Shown here: piece by piece, positions 24,146-34,341 of the stretch
Numbering within the stretch: position 1 is the first letter of the stretch
Layout of the letters: each line of letters begins with the position of its first letter
Assembly (NCBI GenBank): GCA_038030265.1
Contig: CM075943.1
Coordinates: forward strand, 12,276,001 to 12,340,000
Length of the DNA stretch: 64,000 bases
Reading direction: 5' to 3'
From: Corythucha ciliata
Lineage: Eukaryota > Arthropoda > Insecta > Hemiptera > Tingidae
The notes under the pieces: model-generated
Told to the model about the DNA's origin: nothing
The model's database searches: none
Seen by the model: the letters and a program-made list of their open reading frames with translations, nothing else
Program-made: the position numbers and the translations under genes

Positions 24146-24568
24146 ACTTCCATTTTCCCTACGAGAATGGAAGCATGGTGTTCGTGAAAAAAATCGAGTC
24201 CAAGCTGACTTCAAATTCTTTATGTGCAACCTCAGAAAAGTTGAAAAAAGTGGGTTTTGGCATGCCGTCGGTCTGTCGACTTTTTTTTTTGATAAATTGC
24301 ATGCAAATGAAAACCTGGCTATTTCTTGGTTTGAGAAGCGCAAATCTGGCCTTCATTTTCAGAAAAAAATATTTATCGGACGTGTTCTCCCTGTACCGAA
24401 ATGTCATTTTTAGATATAACTTTGAAATCAGTGATTCCAGAATTTTTTAAATGTGCTTGCGAATTGACCACAAAATTTCCGAAAAATACAACTTTTTTTT
24501 TTTTTTTTTTTTTTCAGTGCATTTCATTCAAAAAATGCACTATTGGTCTCGCCCTGATGGTCGCACAT
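24146..24568. other. No gene recognised; homopolymer-rich
   Basis: AT-rich sequence with a T run near 24,491-24,513. It ends at the GCACAT that flanks the gypsy element. Confidence 0.4.
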
Positions 24569-24676
24569 TTTATGTTTGGTGGTTGAACATTAACTTTTTT
24601 ATTGATTCATATTTTTACAAAGAAAACAACATGTGAAAAATCGTAAACTTCTCGTAGGTAGGTGAAGTACATAATA
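24569..24676 (-). repeat. 3' LTR of the gypsy element
   Basis: 108 bp matching 28,435-28,542. On the minus strand it contains AATAAA, a possible polyadenylation signal. A TG...CA core of 99 bp lies within it (24,573-24,671), but the flanking GCACAT repeat adjoins the longer 108-bp version. Confidence 0.8.
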
Positions 24677-24689
24677 TATCTCCCCTTCT

Positions 24690-24691
<2 letters not shown>

Positions 24692-24727
<36 letters not shown>
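24692..24727 (+). repeat. T36 homopolymer (A36 in gypsy orientation)
   Basis: An uninterrupted run of 36 T between the integrase stop and the polypurine tract of the gypsy element. Its length is uncertain in any assembly. Confidence 0.8.
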
Positions 24728-24730
<3 letters not shown>

Positions 24731-24739
24731 TCTCTGCCA

Positions 24740-26862
24740 CTACTCTGTTCCAAGAACCTTAGCTATCTTTCCTTCCTTCCAGGGAATTTGTTTGCTTCGG
24801 TAATCGCGAGCGTAAATTCGTTCTCCCACGCTGAAAGTCTTCAAGTTTCTTGGTGCGTGCGTTTGTAACGGTTTCTTCCCTGGCTGAAGAAGTGACAGCG
24901 TTGTTCTCAACTTTCTCCCCAAGAATAACTCGGCTGGTGTCTTACTTGTGACTGTATGTGGTGTAGTCTGGTAATGGAAAAGAAAATCCTGAATTTGTTC
25001 CTTTAGACTTTTTGACGAATTATTAGAATGTCTCATTTTCGTTAATCCTTTTTTTAATGTGTCTACGTATTTTTCTACTTGTCCATTAGAACTCGGATGG
25101 TACGCTGGGATCGTTATATGAAGTGTTGCGTACTCCGTGCAAAATTGTTTGAACTGTTCGGACATGATAGCCGCTCCGTTGTCCGTCACGATGGTTTTGA
25201 AATAACCGTATCTACTAATTAGTTTTTTTAAAGCTTTTATAGCATTTTCACTAGTGATTCGTATCAACGGAACTATTTCGACCCACTTAGAAAATGCATC
25301 AACAACGAGAAGAAACATTTTCCCCAGAAATGGACCAGCAAAATCCAAATGAACACGAGTCCATGGAGCATCCTCTTGGGGACAGTTCGATGTATATTTA
25401 TTTGGTTCTTCTCGGGCGAAAGAATTACATGCATCGCATTTTTTAACCAATTTTTCGATGTCATCATTCATACTTGGCCACCACGCGTACTCCCTCGCTT
25501 CACTTTTCATCCGAACAATACCCGAGTGTGTACTATGCAGCTGTTTTAACACGTATTGTCGAAATGTGTTTGGGACCACAACTCGGAGACCGAATAAGAT
25601 GCAACCATCTTGAACTGTAAACGCATCTTTTTTAGAATGGAATGGCCTTAAATTTGAAGGAATGTCTTTAGGCCAGCCATTTAATACGAAAGATGAAATT
25701 TGTTGTAATTCTTGATCCTTTTCAGTTTCCCGGGCGATTTATTGACTAGTTACAGGTAATCGAGAGCACGAATTTTGTTGAAGAGCAGCAATCATCTCCT
25801 GGTCTTCCTCTTGATCTTTTTCGAAGCCGAAATCGTGTCCTGATGGAAGCCAACTTAATCCATCAGCTTTTCCGAACAGTTTTGTGGGAATATACTCTAT
25901 TTTGAACGAATAACCCATCAAACACAGCGCCCATCGCTGCAAACGGCTAGCAGTCATAACAGGAATCCCTTTCTTTGAGCCGAATATTGCAATTAGTGGC
26001 TGATGGTCAGTTTGTAAGATGAAATCTCGCCCCAAAATGTACTGGCGAAACTTTTTTACTGCGTAAATGATTGCCAGTGCTTCTCTCTCAATTTGCGAAT
26101 AGCCACGTTCCGTCTTAGTTAGCGTTTTGGAGGCGTACATTATAGGTTTCTCAGTCGAATCTGGGAATCGCTGTAAAAGGTAGCACCCCACGCCCACTGA
26201 AGAAGCATCTGCCGCAACAACCAGGGGAAGTTCAGGATTGTAATGAGTCAGTACAGGAGCATTCATAAGGGCTGTTTTAAGCATGAGGAATGCCTTTTCA
26301 CAAGTTTCTTACCACCGCCACTCCACACCAGTTCTCCTTAAAACGTTCAAAGGGTAGCAAATATCAGAAAAGTTTGGTATGAATTTTGAATAATACGTCA
26401 CTAATCCAAGAAAGGATTGCAAAGTTTTCTTGTCCTCTGGGTAAGGCATGTCTTTAATGGCCGTTATCTTGGCTTCGGATGTGTGAATTCCGTCCGCTGA
26501 AATTGTGTGGCCCAAATAAGAAACAGAATTTTGTAGGAATTTGCACTTTGCCCTATTTAGTCGAAATCCGGCTTCTCTTATTCTCTGAAAGACCTCCCGC
26601 AAACGTGCCAAATGATCGTGTTCATTTTCACTTGATATAATGAAATCGTCTAAAAACCATCCACAGCCTTTAAGGCCATTCATCAGACTTGTCACGGCTT
26701 TTTGGAAAATAGCTGGAGCTGGGGCCACTCCAAAGCAGAGGCGCTTGTATTTTAGAAGACCCATAAGAGTGTTGATGACCAGTAGCTTTTGTGTCTCTTC
26801 GTCTACTGGAATGGACAGAATAAGCCTCGGTAAGGTCAAAAGTAGAAAATGTCTTACCTCCG
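24740..26862 (-). pseudogene. gypsy pol: RT (second part), RNase H and integrase
   Basis: This continues pol after a single-base frameshift near 26,823-26,862. RT palm has FLDDF at about 26,640-26,655, equivalent to the YLDD catalytic box. RNase H (26,284-25,739) has VVAADASSVGVG, IEREALAIIYAVKKF and TDHQPL, with the expected Asp/Glu/Asp residues. Integrase has a zinc-binding HSTHSG...CDAC region and the DDE core with Asp in VHLDFAGPF, Asp in VTDNGAAI and Glu in NGQVEKYV. Two isolated TAA codons interrupt the frame, at 26,309-26,311 and 25,739-25,741. The protein ends at KVLGTE, shorter than usual for gypsy integrase C-termini, just before a 36-base A tract. Few lesions suggest a recent insertion. 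Confidence 0.85.
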
Positions 26863-28421
26863 TTTAGTCTGCAGAACAGTTCGTCAGTAGTGGTTAAAGG
26901 AAACGTTTGAACATTGAGTGCGTCATTCAGACCAGTCGAAAAATCCGCGCATAAACGAATTTTTCCATTTGGTTTTCGTACTACTACAACTGGAGCTGCC
27001 CATTCAGAATGATCAACTGGTTCTAGAATACCCTCAGCTACGAGTCGACTGAGCTCGTTGGAAACTGCTTCCCGAAGAGCAAAAGGAACTGGGCGAGCTT
27101 TTTTGAAAACAGGAACTGCATCAGGTTTCAAAAATAGATGAGCCTGAGCTTTGGCATAATAACCAATGCCTGGTTCGAAAATATCAGCGAACTCAGAAAT
27201 TAATTTTTCCAAAGGTTTATTGCTATCCGTTTGGACCCCTTGAATCCTGTTGTTGTGAAATGTCGAAATAGGGTAGTCGTCAAGTTTGAGCCCTTGAATC
27301 CAGTCTCGTCCTATTAGAAGCTGAGCGCGCCCTGCTGCTACATAGACTTCCAGATTTTTTGTCACTTTTCCATGGGTAACTTTAACAGACTGCTTCCCGA
27401 GTAGTGTGATATTGTGGCCTGTATACGAACGAAATGTACTACCGACCGACACCAAGGGAAATTTCCCGAGTTTTTCCCAGACTTCTTGTGAAATTAGCGA
27501 TATACAACTGCCCGTGTCTAATTGCATTTTTATTACAACGCTATTTATTTCTACCGTTATCATAATTGGTGCAATATGACCAATTCGAAGGCTATTTATC
27601 GTTTGGATACTCGAGTCGTTGCTGTAAGTGTCCTCTACACTTTTTGTGGATGTTGCATTGATCCTACTGGCCGATTTACACACTTTCGAGGTATGTCCTT
27701 TTTTGGAGCATTTGAAACAAATTGCATCTCTGAATTTACACATTTTTCGAAGGTGATTTCCCCCACAAGAAAAACAGAAAGTTGATTTCTTTGTCGGATT
27801 TGTGAGTGAAATAGTACTGTCTTGGTGATTAGTAAAAGATATGGTTTCAAGGGTTTTAGCCCGGGAAAGTAAGGAAGCAAAATCGGTGTAGTCACGGTCC
27901 AGTAACTGTAATCGAATTTTATCGCCAGAAATACCCATAATAAAAGCTGTAATGATGGCGTCTTGAAAAAAATCAGCTGGAAATTCGCAGTCAGTTACTT
28001 TAGTTTTTAATTCGTCTGCAAAACTAACTAGACTTGCCCCATTTTGCTTAAGACAGAAAAATTTGACTCTTTCCGCTACTTTTAGAGTGGTAGGTTTATA
28101 ATACGATATTAAAAGCTGGCATAACTCGTCATATCTGAATTCGTCGAGGGTTTTGGGTTTACAAAGATTTACTAAAATCTTCAGAACGGGTATACTTAGG
28201 CTGTTTACCAGAAGATTTCTCTTTGTGGTTTCCTCTAGCTCAACGTTTAATGCTAGTGCGGAATTGAATTTGATAAACCATACCTCAAAGTCTCCATTGT
28301 TCGGGTCGAAGGATTCACAAGTTACAATGCGAGAATTGATCGCCTGGTGTGCACCCGAATGTCGGCTTTCGCTCTCTGAAAAAGAAGGCTCGCCTTGACG
28401 TCTTGCCCTTGTCGTTGGCAT
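26863..28421 (-). pseudogene. gypsy gag, protease and first part of RT
   Basis: Starts at ATG 28,421 (MPTTRARRQGEPSFSE). The gag body is followed by two zinc knuckles (CFSCGGNHLRKMC and CFKCSKKGHTSKVC). The aspartic protease has MQLDTGSCISLIS. RT begins with VSNELSRLVAEGILEPV and includes KPNGKIRLCADF and FSTFDLTEAY, the first catalytic Asp region. The open frame continues to 26,670, but residues after TEAY are out of frame; a one-base shift in the sequence after that point restores the RT frame seen downstream. Gag and pol share one frame here, with no programmed shift between them. Confidence 0.85.
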
Positions 28422-28434
28422 CCTCGTCGTCAGT

Positions 28435-28542
28435 TTTATGTTTGGTGGTTGAACATTAACTTTTTTATTGATTCATATTTTTACAAAGAAAACAACATGT
28501 GAAAAATCGTAAACTTCTCGTAGGTAGGTGAAGTACATAATA
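28435..28542 (-). repeat. 5' LTR of the gypsy element
   Basis: 108 bp matching the 3' LTR at 24,569-24,676. It is followed on its outer side by GCACAT (28,543-28,548). Confidence 0.8.
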
Positions 28543-28549
28543 GCACATA

Positions 28550-29083
28550 TGGGTTGTGATACTTTTTTTTCACGTTTCAGAACCCCTAGAACATGAATCC
28601 GAGGTCGGTTCGATTTGCTATATATATATGGCCCCTCGCTTGTTAGCACGATCACGGTCGCAATTTTTGACTTAGGGCAACCAAATTTGGTCTAAAATCA
28701 ATAGCGTGAATATCTCGGACGAGTTCGTGATCCAGATGAATCGGTCCGCGGGAACGGTGTGAAAGAGGGGTTTGAATTACTTGGAAATTCGCTACCGCAC
28801 GGCTGTTGCTGCAATTGCCCCCAAAATTGACACGAGTAATGAGAAATGAACGCGCTTTCGTATATGAGACCCTTGTGAACCAAATCCGTTGATATGGCAG
28901 GGGAGTTCTCGGCGGAGGGGAGCTATTAAATTAACGCTATGCCTTACTGGACCACCCAATTACCAAAAAATTTCATTGACACTGAATTTTGAGCCGTCTC
29001 TTTTATTTGATTTGCCTACAGCCTAATAAATATTGAGCGAAAAATCCTGAGGTGGGCCAAAAAGGGAGGAACAAAAAAAAATT
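28550..29083. other. No gene recognised
   Basis: AT-rich DNA with a short TA run near 28,620. No domain or repeat was identified. Confidence 0.4.
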
Positions 29084-29697
29084 TAAAAAAAATTGTTTCG
29101 GATTCGAACCCAGGCACTCCGCATTGCGCAATGGTGAAATTGTGACATGCCATTTAACCTAATTAATTTAACTGATCTGAAAATTAACGTAACACGGAAA
29201 AGTGCATTTCATTCATATGCGACAATCGAGTCAAACCTCATAAGTTAGAACGATATCAATCAATTATGAATGAAATTTAGGCCGGGATAAATATTTTAAT
29301 TGCAAATAACTCCTCTAACAAGAGTCCACCTTCCCATGTCGTGTAGGCAACCAAACCGACTCTGTTTCATTTTCATAATTTTGTTCCCCCTCAGTTGGTG
29401 CCAAAAAAGGGGCCTGCGGTAAAAAGAAACACGATTTTATGATTTTGACTTTCTATACCACGGCCTAAATGTGATTCATAGTTGATTGATATCGTTCTAA
29501 CTTATGAGGTTTGACTCGATTGTCGCATATGAATGAAATGCACTTTTCCCGACAGGCTGCTGTCGGAACAAAACTTTTCAGATTACGTTAATTTTCAGAT
29601 CAGTTAAATTAGGTTAAATGATATGTCACTATTTCACCATTGCGGAATGCGGAGTGCCTGGGTTCGAATCCGAAACAATTTTTTTTTTAATTTTAAG
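29084..29697. mobile_element. Fold-back element with long inverted arms and B-box-like motifs
   Basis: Arms at about 29,084-29,284 and 29,460-29,697 are inverted copies with a 175-base centre. The right arm has about 30 extra bases near 29,548-29,577 that include a small GACAG/CTGTC hairpin. Both arm ends carry GGTTCGAATCC (29,661-29,672 on the plus strand and its inverted copy at 29,100-29,111), matching the pol III B-box consensus. Each arm end is followed by A/T homopolymer, which could act as a pol III terminator. No protein is encoded. It may be a MITE, or two tRNA-related SINE copies inserted head-to-head. Confidence 0.65.
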
Positions 29698-29699
29698 GC

Positions 29700-32600
29700 A
29701 CGTAAAGTCATTTTCCATCACACCTCGTTAAGTCGTTAGTAACAACCAAAAACGAGTTCGGCTAACGCTGAAACTCTAAATTTCACTTTTACTCTCATTG
29801 TGACGTCACAAATCGTCGTGTAAGTGAGACCTATTTTGGATTAATGTTTGTCCAGTCAGGTAAAGGTAAATTATAAATAAATTCCTCCTCTCGTCAATTA
29901 GGTGTATACAGTGATTAGGAAGCTCACCCAACACCCACATGGACATCCCCAGAGGTGGGTGGGTCCTTTTTCCAGAATTCTGACACACCTCATTGGAATC
30001 GTTTCTGCGCCCTGTCTACAGATACTGCGGGGATTAGCGTGCTTTCGTCATTTCAGCTCCGAAGTTGTCTCCAGAAGCCGCGAATAATTTGTAATTTTCT
30101 CAACTTCAGCGGTGATTTAAAATCCAGAATAGAACATTAGCGTAACGCTTTGGGTTGCAGGCAGGTTTAGTACCGTATCCTCGAATGAGGACATTGAATC
30201 TCAGTCAAAGGGTTCACCCTCAGTGCCATCGGCTCGTCATAATAAGCGCTAGGTACGATAAACTTTACGAACCATCTTCCGAAAGAAAGTTTAGTTGTTC
30301 ATATTTATAGCTCAGTCAGTACCACCTCAGTATTAAAAAAAAAAGTTGTCATACAAATACGACTCGACTCACACCACCCCGAAGGATTGAAATTTCATTC
30401 CACTATATAGCAATCCTCTTCACCCTTCCCCGCTTTCTAGCCTTAAAATGGAAATCTAGAATGCGCTCCTCCTCCTCCTCCAACAAGGGGCTAGGACTGT
30501 CTCATAGTTGAGGTTTATTTTACGGATGATAAACTTTCTCTCCGAGTGCAATATTGCACAGTATAAGTTGAGGACGAAAACCGAGTGATAGAAGCTTTCC
30601 TCAGTTGAGTGGGGATCTGTTGGAGTGATGAAAGGGTTTTGAACGGTTCGGGGGGAGGGGGGGGGGTTGGCCTGTTTGTGAGAGAGACGATGTTTTAGAT
30701 GTTCATGGGAGAAAATGTCGGATCAAGTGATGAAGAGGGGGTGTGTGGGGCGGTGTGAGGGGGAGAAGCTGGGAGTCGGACTGGTTGCCTTAATCTAGGA
30801 TTAATATTCAGAGACAAAAGGTTATTATTTGAGTTGTGAGAGGATTAGGTAAAGTGGAAGCGAGGGTTTGAAGACGGTACAGTCTCTTCACTCGAGGTTC
30901 GCTTAAATTCTATGCCAAAGAGAATCTTTGGCGATGAATTAAGCTAGATTAGAGGTTATTCACAAATTAGATTGCTTTTATTTCATAAATTCATTAATGA
31001 AAAGCATAACGAGGCATTCGAACCAAGATTTTCAGAATGAAACAATGGATACACCATCAATGTTACCAAGGAAAACATAAAAAAGGGGGAACCCAAAAGA
31101 AAGATTCACTTTTGCTGATATCAGAGAGTGTAAGATGGTGTGTAAACTTATGCACATAATAATACGGAGTTTGAGTAGGCAAAAAAAATGTGAGTGAGTG
31201 AGTGAGTGAGTGAGGCGTCAGAAGAGCGAAAGTACTGTAATAAAATTTGCTACCTTTTCTCATTTGAATAACTTTCTCGACATGACGCAAAAAAGGAACA
31301 TTTGTAACGTCTTGAAGGTATAAGATGGAAGAATGAGAGAATTAAACAATATCCTTACTGCTGCTACGCGAGGACACCGTCCATTAGCATAAAGAGAGAC
31401 CCCCTTGTACAACCCCAACGAAGCCTTTTGAAGAGGGACCCCACTACTCACAACCATCAAAAGCCATTCCTCGCAGTCTTTCATTCCTCAACCCCCTCCA
31501 CCCCCAACCACCACGACCCACCCTGTTCCACGACTGTCTCTATTGCATAACCCATTCCAACAGTCACTTCTGTTCCTTTTACTGTTGTTCCCCAGAGTTA
31601 CAATTGCCCGCTTTCAAGTCTGTTATTAAATTAACAATTCAAGAAGACATGTAACGGCTGGCATTCGCCGCGGTCTCTATTTTGCATAATATCCGCAGAA
31701 CGCGGTTTAAGAACACCCTGAAGGGAGAAAGGGCGTGATGTTGGTGGAAGAACTTAAGATAGGCGGGTGATCAATAGTGAAAAGAAAAAAAAAGTGTGGG
31801 GGAGGGAGGTTGTAAGTTTGGCAGATGCAGCATGCTGTAATTTCTCTCTTCCATCATCTTCAGATCGCTGGTCGGGGTGGTGAGGGGGAGAGAAATGTAG
31901 GCACTTTCTTATTAAAGTTGAAAGTTCAAAAACTGTGAGAAGGGGGCATCCTTTTCTTTTTTTTATATGTATAATTAAAAACAATTTAACCCTCACTCCT
32001 GCCGATATTACTTTATAAACTTTAAGAAACATTTTTATTTAAATAAAATGTTCTTTAGGATTAATGACTGGGAAGCTACGTGCTATTTTTCCTCTTCTTT
32101 TCTTACTTTGGCGTAAGATTTAGAACCTCCCCTTTCCCCTCATTCATAACATTACAACCCCCTTGTTAGAAAATGTTTTTTGATAAGACTTTCCCCCTTA
32201 CAGCCCTTTCAGCTCGGATTACTGGCAATTATCGGAAACACGAAGATAAGACTTAATGACCACTATAAGGTTCCATAACCCTTTTGCCTTCGTTCCTTTT
32301 GCCCTTTCTGTGTGATAGACTAGACTGCCTCACGCTATTACTATACCTTTTGACTTAGCCCCTATGATTCACGTCCCTAATAACAGGGGAAGGAAGAGAG
32401 CGGAGGATTTGTTTGATTACGCCAAGGTTTACAGAGATAGCGAAGGGTATAGAAACCCTCCTACTACACTGTGAATGGTATAAACCAGGCTCACTTTTCT
32501 GCTTGTCGTCTCCACCCCTCCTTCCCACATCACACCACCCACAAACCTATAGTTCTTCTAACGTAACAAAACCCTTAATACTCGACCCTATAATTTATCA

Positions 32601-33225
32601 CCCGGCCTTTTGCCGAATATAATATACACGGCTGGCAGGGAATGAAAAGGGATCGAGTTATGAACCCCAAGTAAGGTTGGGTCTAATTAAATTACTTCTA
32701 GGAGATTGGTGGTGGAGGTGGTTGGAAAGGTTGTTAGGTATTGGGAATCAGCGGGGTGTACTCATTTTATCTTTGTCACCTCATAATTTTCACTTTATAA
32801 TTTATGTAACCTGAAGTGGAACCGTGGAAATAACGGTTAAAAAATAATGTGTGATGAACAAAGTATCGGCATTTACAAAGAAAAATACATTTTGGTATTA
32901 TCAGTCATTGATTCCTAGAAAGCGTCTTGTTGTCAGCACAAAAATCACACAGTGGCATACGACTTATAGACATACCATACAATATCCAATATCATCTCAT
33001 CAAAACCGTTTCGATGCTCTTTCAAAAAGTCAATTTGTCGGAAAAAATTCACGCGTTTTCCCCGCGAATGAAAACGATTTTACGGTGTAAGCAATTCAAA
33101 TCACTGCGAAAATCCCAAGTCAGGATCCGAGGTCCTGACTTGGTTAACCAGATCCGGTAGCAGCGGTGTGGTAATCGTATGTGGAGTCCTGGCATCTCTC
33201 GGCCGCTTTGTAGAGCGGGCCGCCA
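29700..33225. other. No gene recognised; simple repeats and one hairpin
   Basis: About 3.5 kb without a recognisable gene. A TGACGTCA palindrome is at 29,801. A (TGAG)6 microsatellite is at 31,191-31,214. G-rich tracts lie near 30,650-30,780. A hairpin with an 11-bp perfect stem (33,115-33,125 with 33,133-33,143) and 7-base loop lies just upstream of retrotransposon B. Confidence 0.4.
31191..31214 (+). repeat. (TGAG)6 microsatellite
   Basis: Six uninterrupted TGAG units. Confidence 0.9.
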
Positions 33226-33269
33226 TCTAGCTCAGCACTGGACTCAATCGGCCCGGTTGAGAAGAGCAA
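33226..33269 (+). repeat. Target-site duplication of retrotransposon B, left copy
   Basis: 44 bases beginning TCTAGCTCAGCACTGGACTC, repeated at 38,671-38,714 with one difference (ACTGG against ACTAG). This is unusually long for a non-LTR duplication but not unknown. Confidence 0.8.
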
Positions 33270-34337
33270 ATGGATTGGGGCAACATGCTTCAGAACTTGA
33301 GTTATTTCTCCATCAAGAAAAAGTTGATATCTGTTTGATCTCGGAAACTCATTTCACGAGGTCATCTCACATGAAAATCAAAGGCTACTCGTGCTATCGT
33401 GCGGACCACCCAACAGGTAGACCGCGAGGAGGAGCAGCCATCTTCATTAAGAGCACCGTTCAACACTAGTTGGAACCCAGTATCCAGGAAGAGTTCATAC
33501 AAGTAGCAACAGTTAAAGCATCCGTAAATAGCAAAAGCTGTAGCATTTCTGCCATCTACTGCCCTCCCAGATACGCACTGAAAGAAGAGGACTACTTATC
33601 GTTAATGGATAGTCTGGGTGCTAATTTCGTCATCGGCGGGGATTTCAATGAAAAGAACACATCTTGGGGCTCGAGGCTAACAACCACAAAAGGGCGAGAG
33701 CTGTTCTCCGCTGGGAGAAGGAATATTGCAGTTTCCATTCATCAGGAAAGCCTACGTATTGGCCCAAGGACCCATTAAAGACTCCTGATCTCATTGATTT
33801 TTTTGTAGTCAAGGGAGTATCGGACAACTTCATTCACGTAGAAGACTGTGGCAGTCTAATGTCAGATCATTCTGCTATTGTTCTTACGATTAGTTAGCGG
33901 CTCAATCATTTTGAAGGAAGACCGGCCATAGCTAGTCACTCAACGCACTAGTTGGGATGTTTTCAGGGAATACGTCGCCTCTAATATTAACCTTTCAGTC
34001 CCTCTAAAATCACCGGAACAATTAGAAGAGGAAGCTGGTAACTTCGTCAAATGTATTCAGCGAGCTGCTTGGTCTGCCACGCCTACAGAAAACATTGCAA
34101 GAATCAGCCACACCACATATCCCCGCGAGGTTAGAGAGCTGGTTAGGGAAAAAAGAAAGGCGAGGAAACTCTGGCAAAACAGTAGAGCTCCTTGTGACAA
34201 AGCAAAACTGAATAGGCTAAAAACTCGGCTTGACGCCCTGAACAAGTAAATCAAGCAAGAAACACATGCCAGACTATTGATGGAGTTAACTCCAGGAAAG
34301 GACACGGATTACTCCCTGTGGAAGATTACTAAATCGC
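33270..34337 (+). pseudogene. Jockey-like ORF2, truncated endonuclease and linker
   Basis: The frame enters at NGLGQHASELELFLHQ, so the first residues of the endonuclease are missing. SETHF and GGAAIFIKS follow, then an in-frame TAG at 33,467-33,469. The next segment carries IGGDFNEKNTSWGSR with the catalytic Asp kept. A frameshift near 33,710 leads to TPDLIDFFV and SDHSAIVLTIS. The linker region continues in broken frames to SLWKITKS at 34,337, where piggyBac B was inserted. Frames upstream of 33,268 are flanking DNA. Confidence 0.75.
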
Positions 34338-34341
34338 TTAA

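Larger units (their letters stand above)
24569..28542 (-). mobile_element. Compact Ty3/gypsy retrotransposon (short-LTR type)
   Basis: A 3,974-bp element on the minus strand. LTRs of 108 bp lie at 28,435-28,542 (5') and 24,569-24,676 (3') and look nearly identical. A 6-bp GCACAT direct repeat flanks it (24,563-24,568 and 28,543-28,548). The gag ATG lies about 13 bases inside the 5' LTR, preceded by ACTGACGACGAGG, the likely primer-binding region. A purine-rich tract (AGAAGGGGAGA on the minus strand, about 24,679-24,690) precedes the 3' LTR. Coding order is gag, PR, RT, RNase H, IN, the Ty3/gypsy order. Short LTRs, a compact leader and fused gag-pol suggest the Mag-type lineage, but that is inference. 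There is no envelope gene. Confidence 0.85.

Noticed and set aside
6379..29808. TGACGTCA palindromes (6,379, 6,722, 8,610, 29,801) as regulatory sites
   Set aside because: Eight-base words occur by chance at this scale and no gene is nearby.
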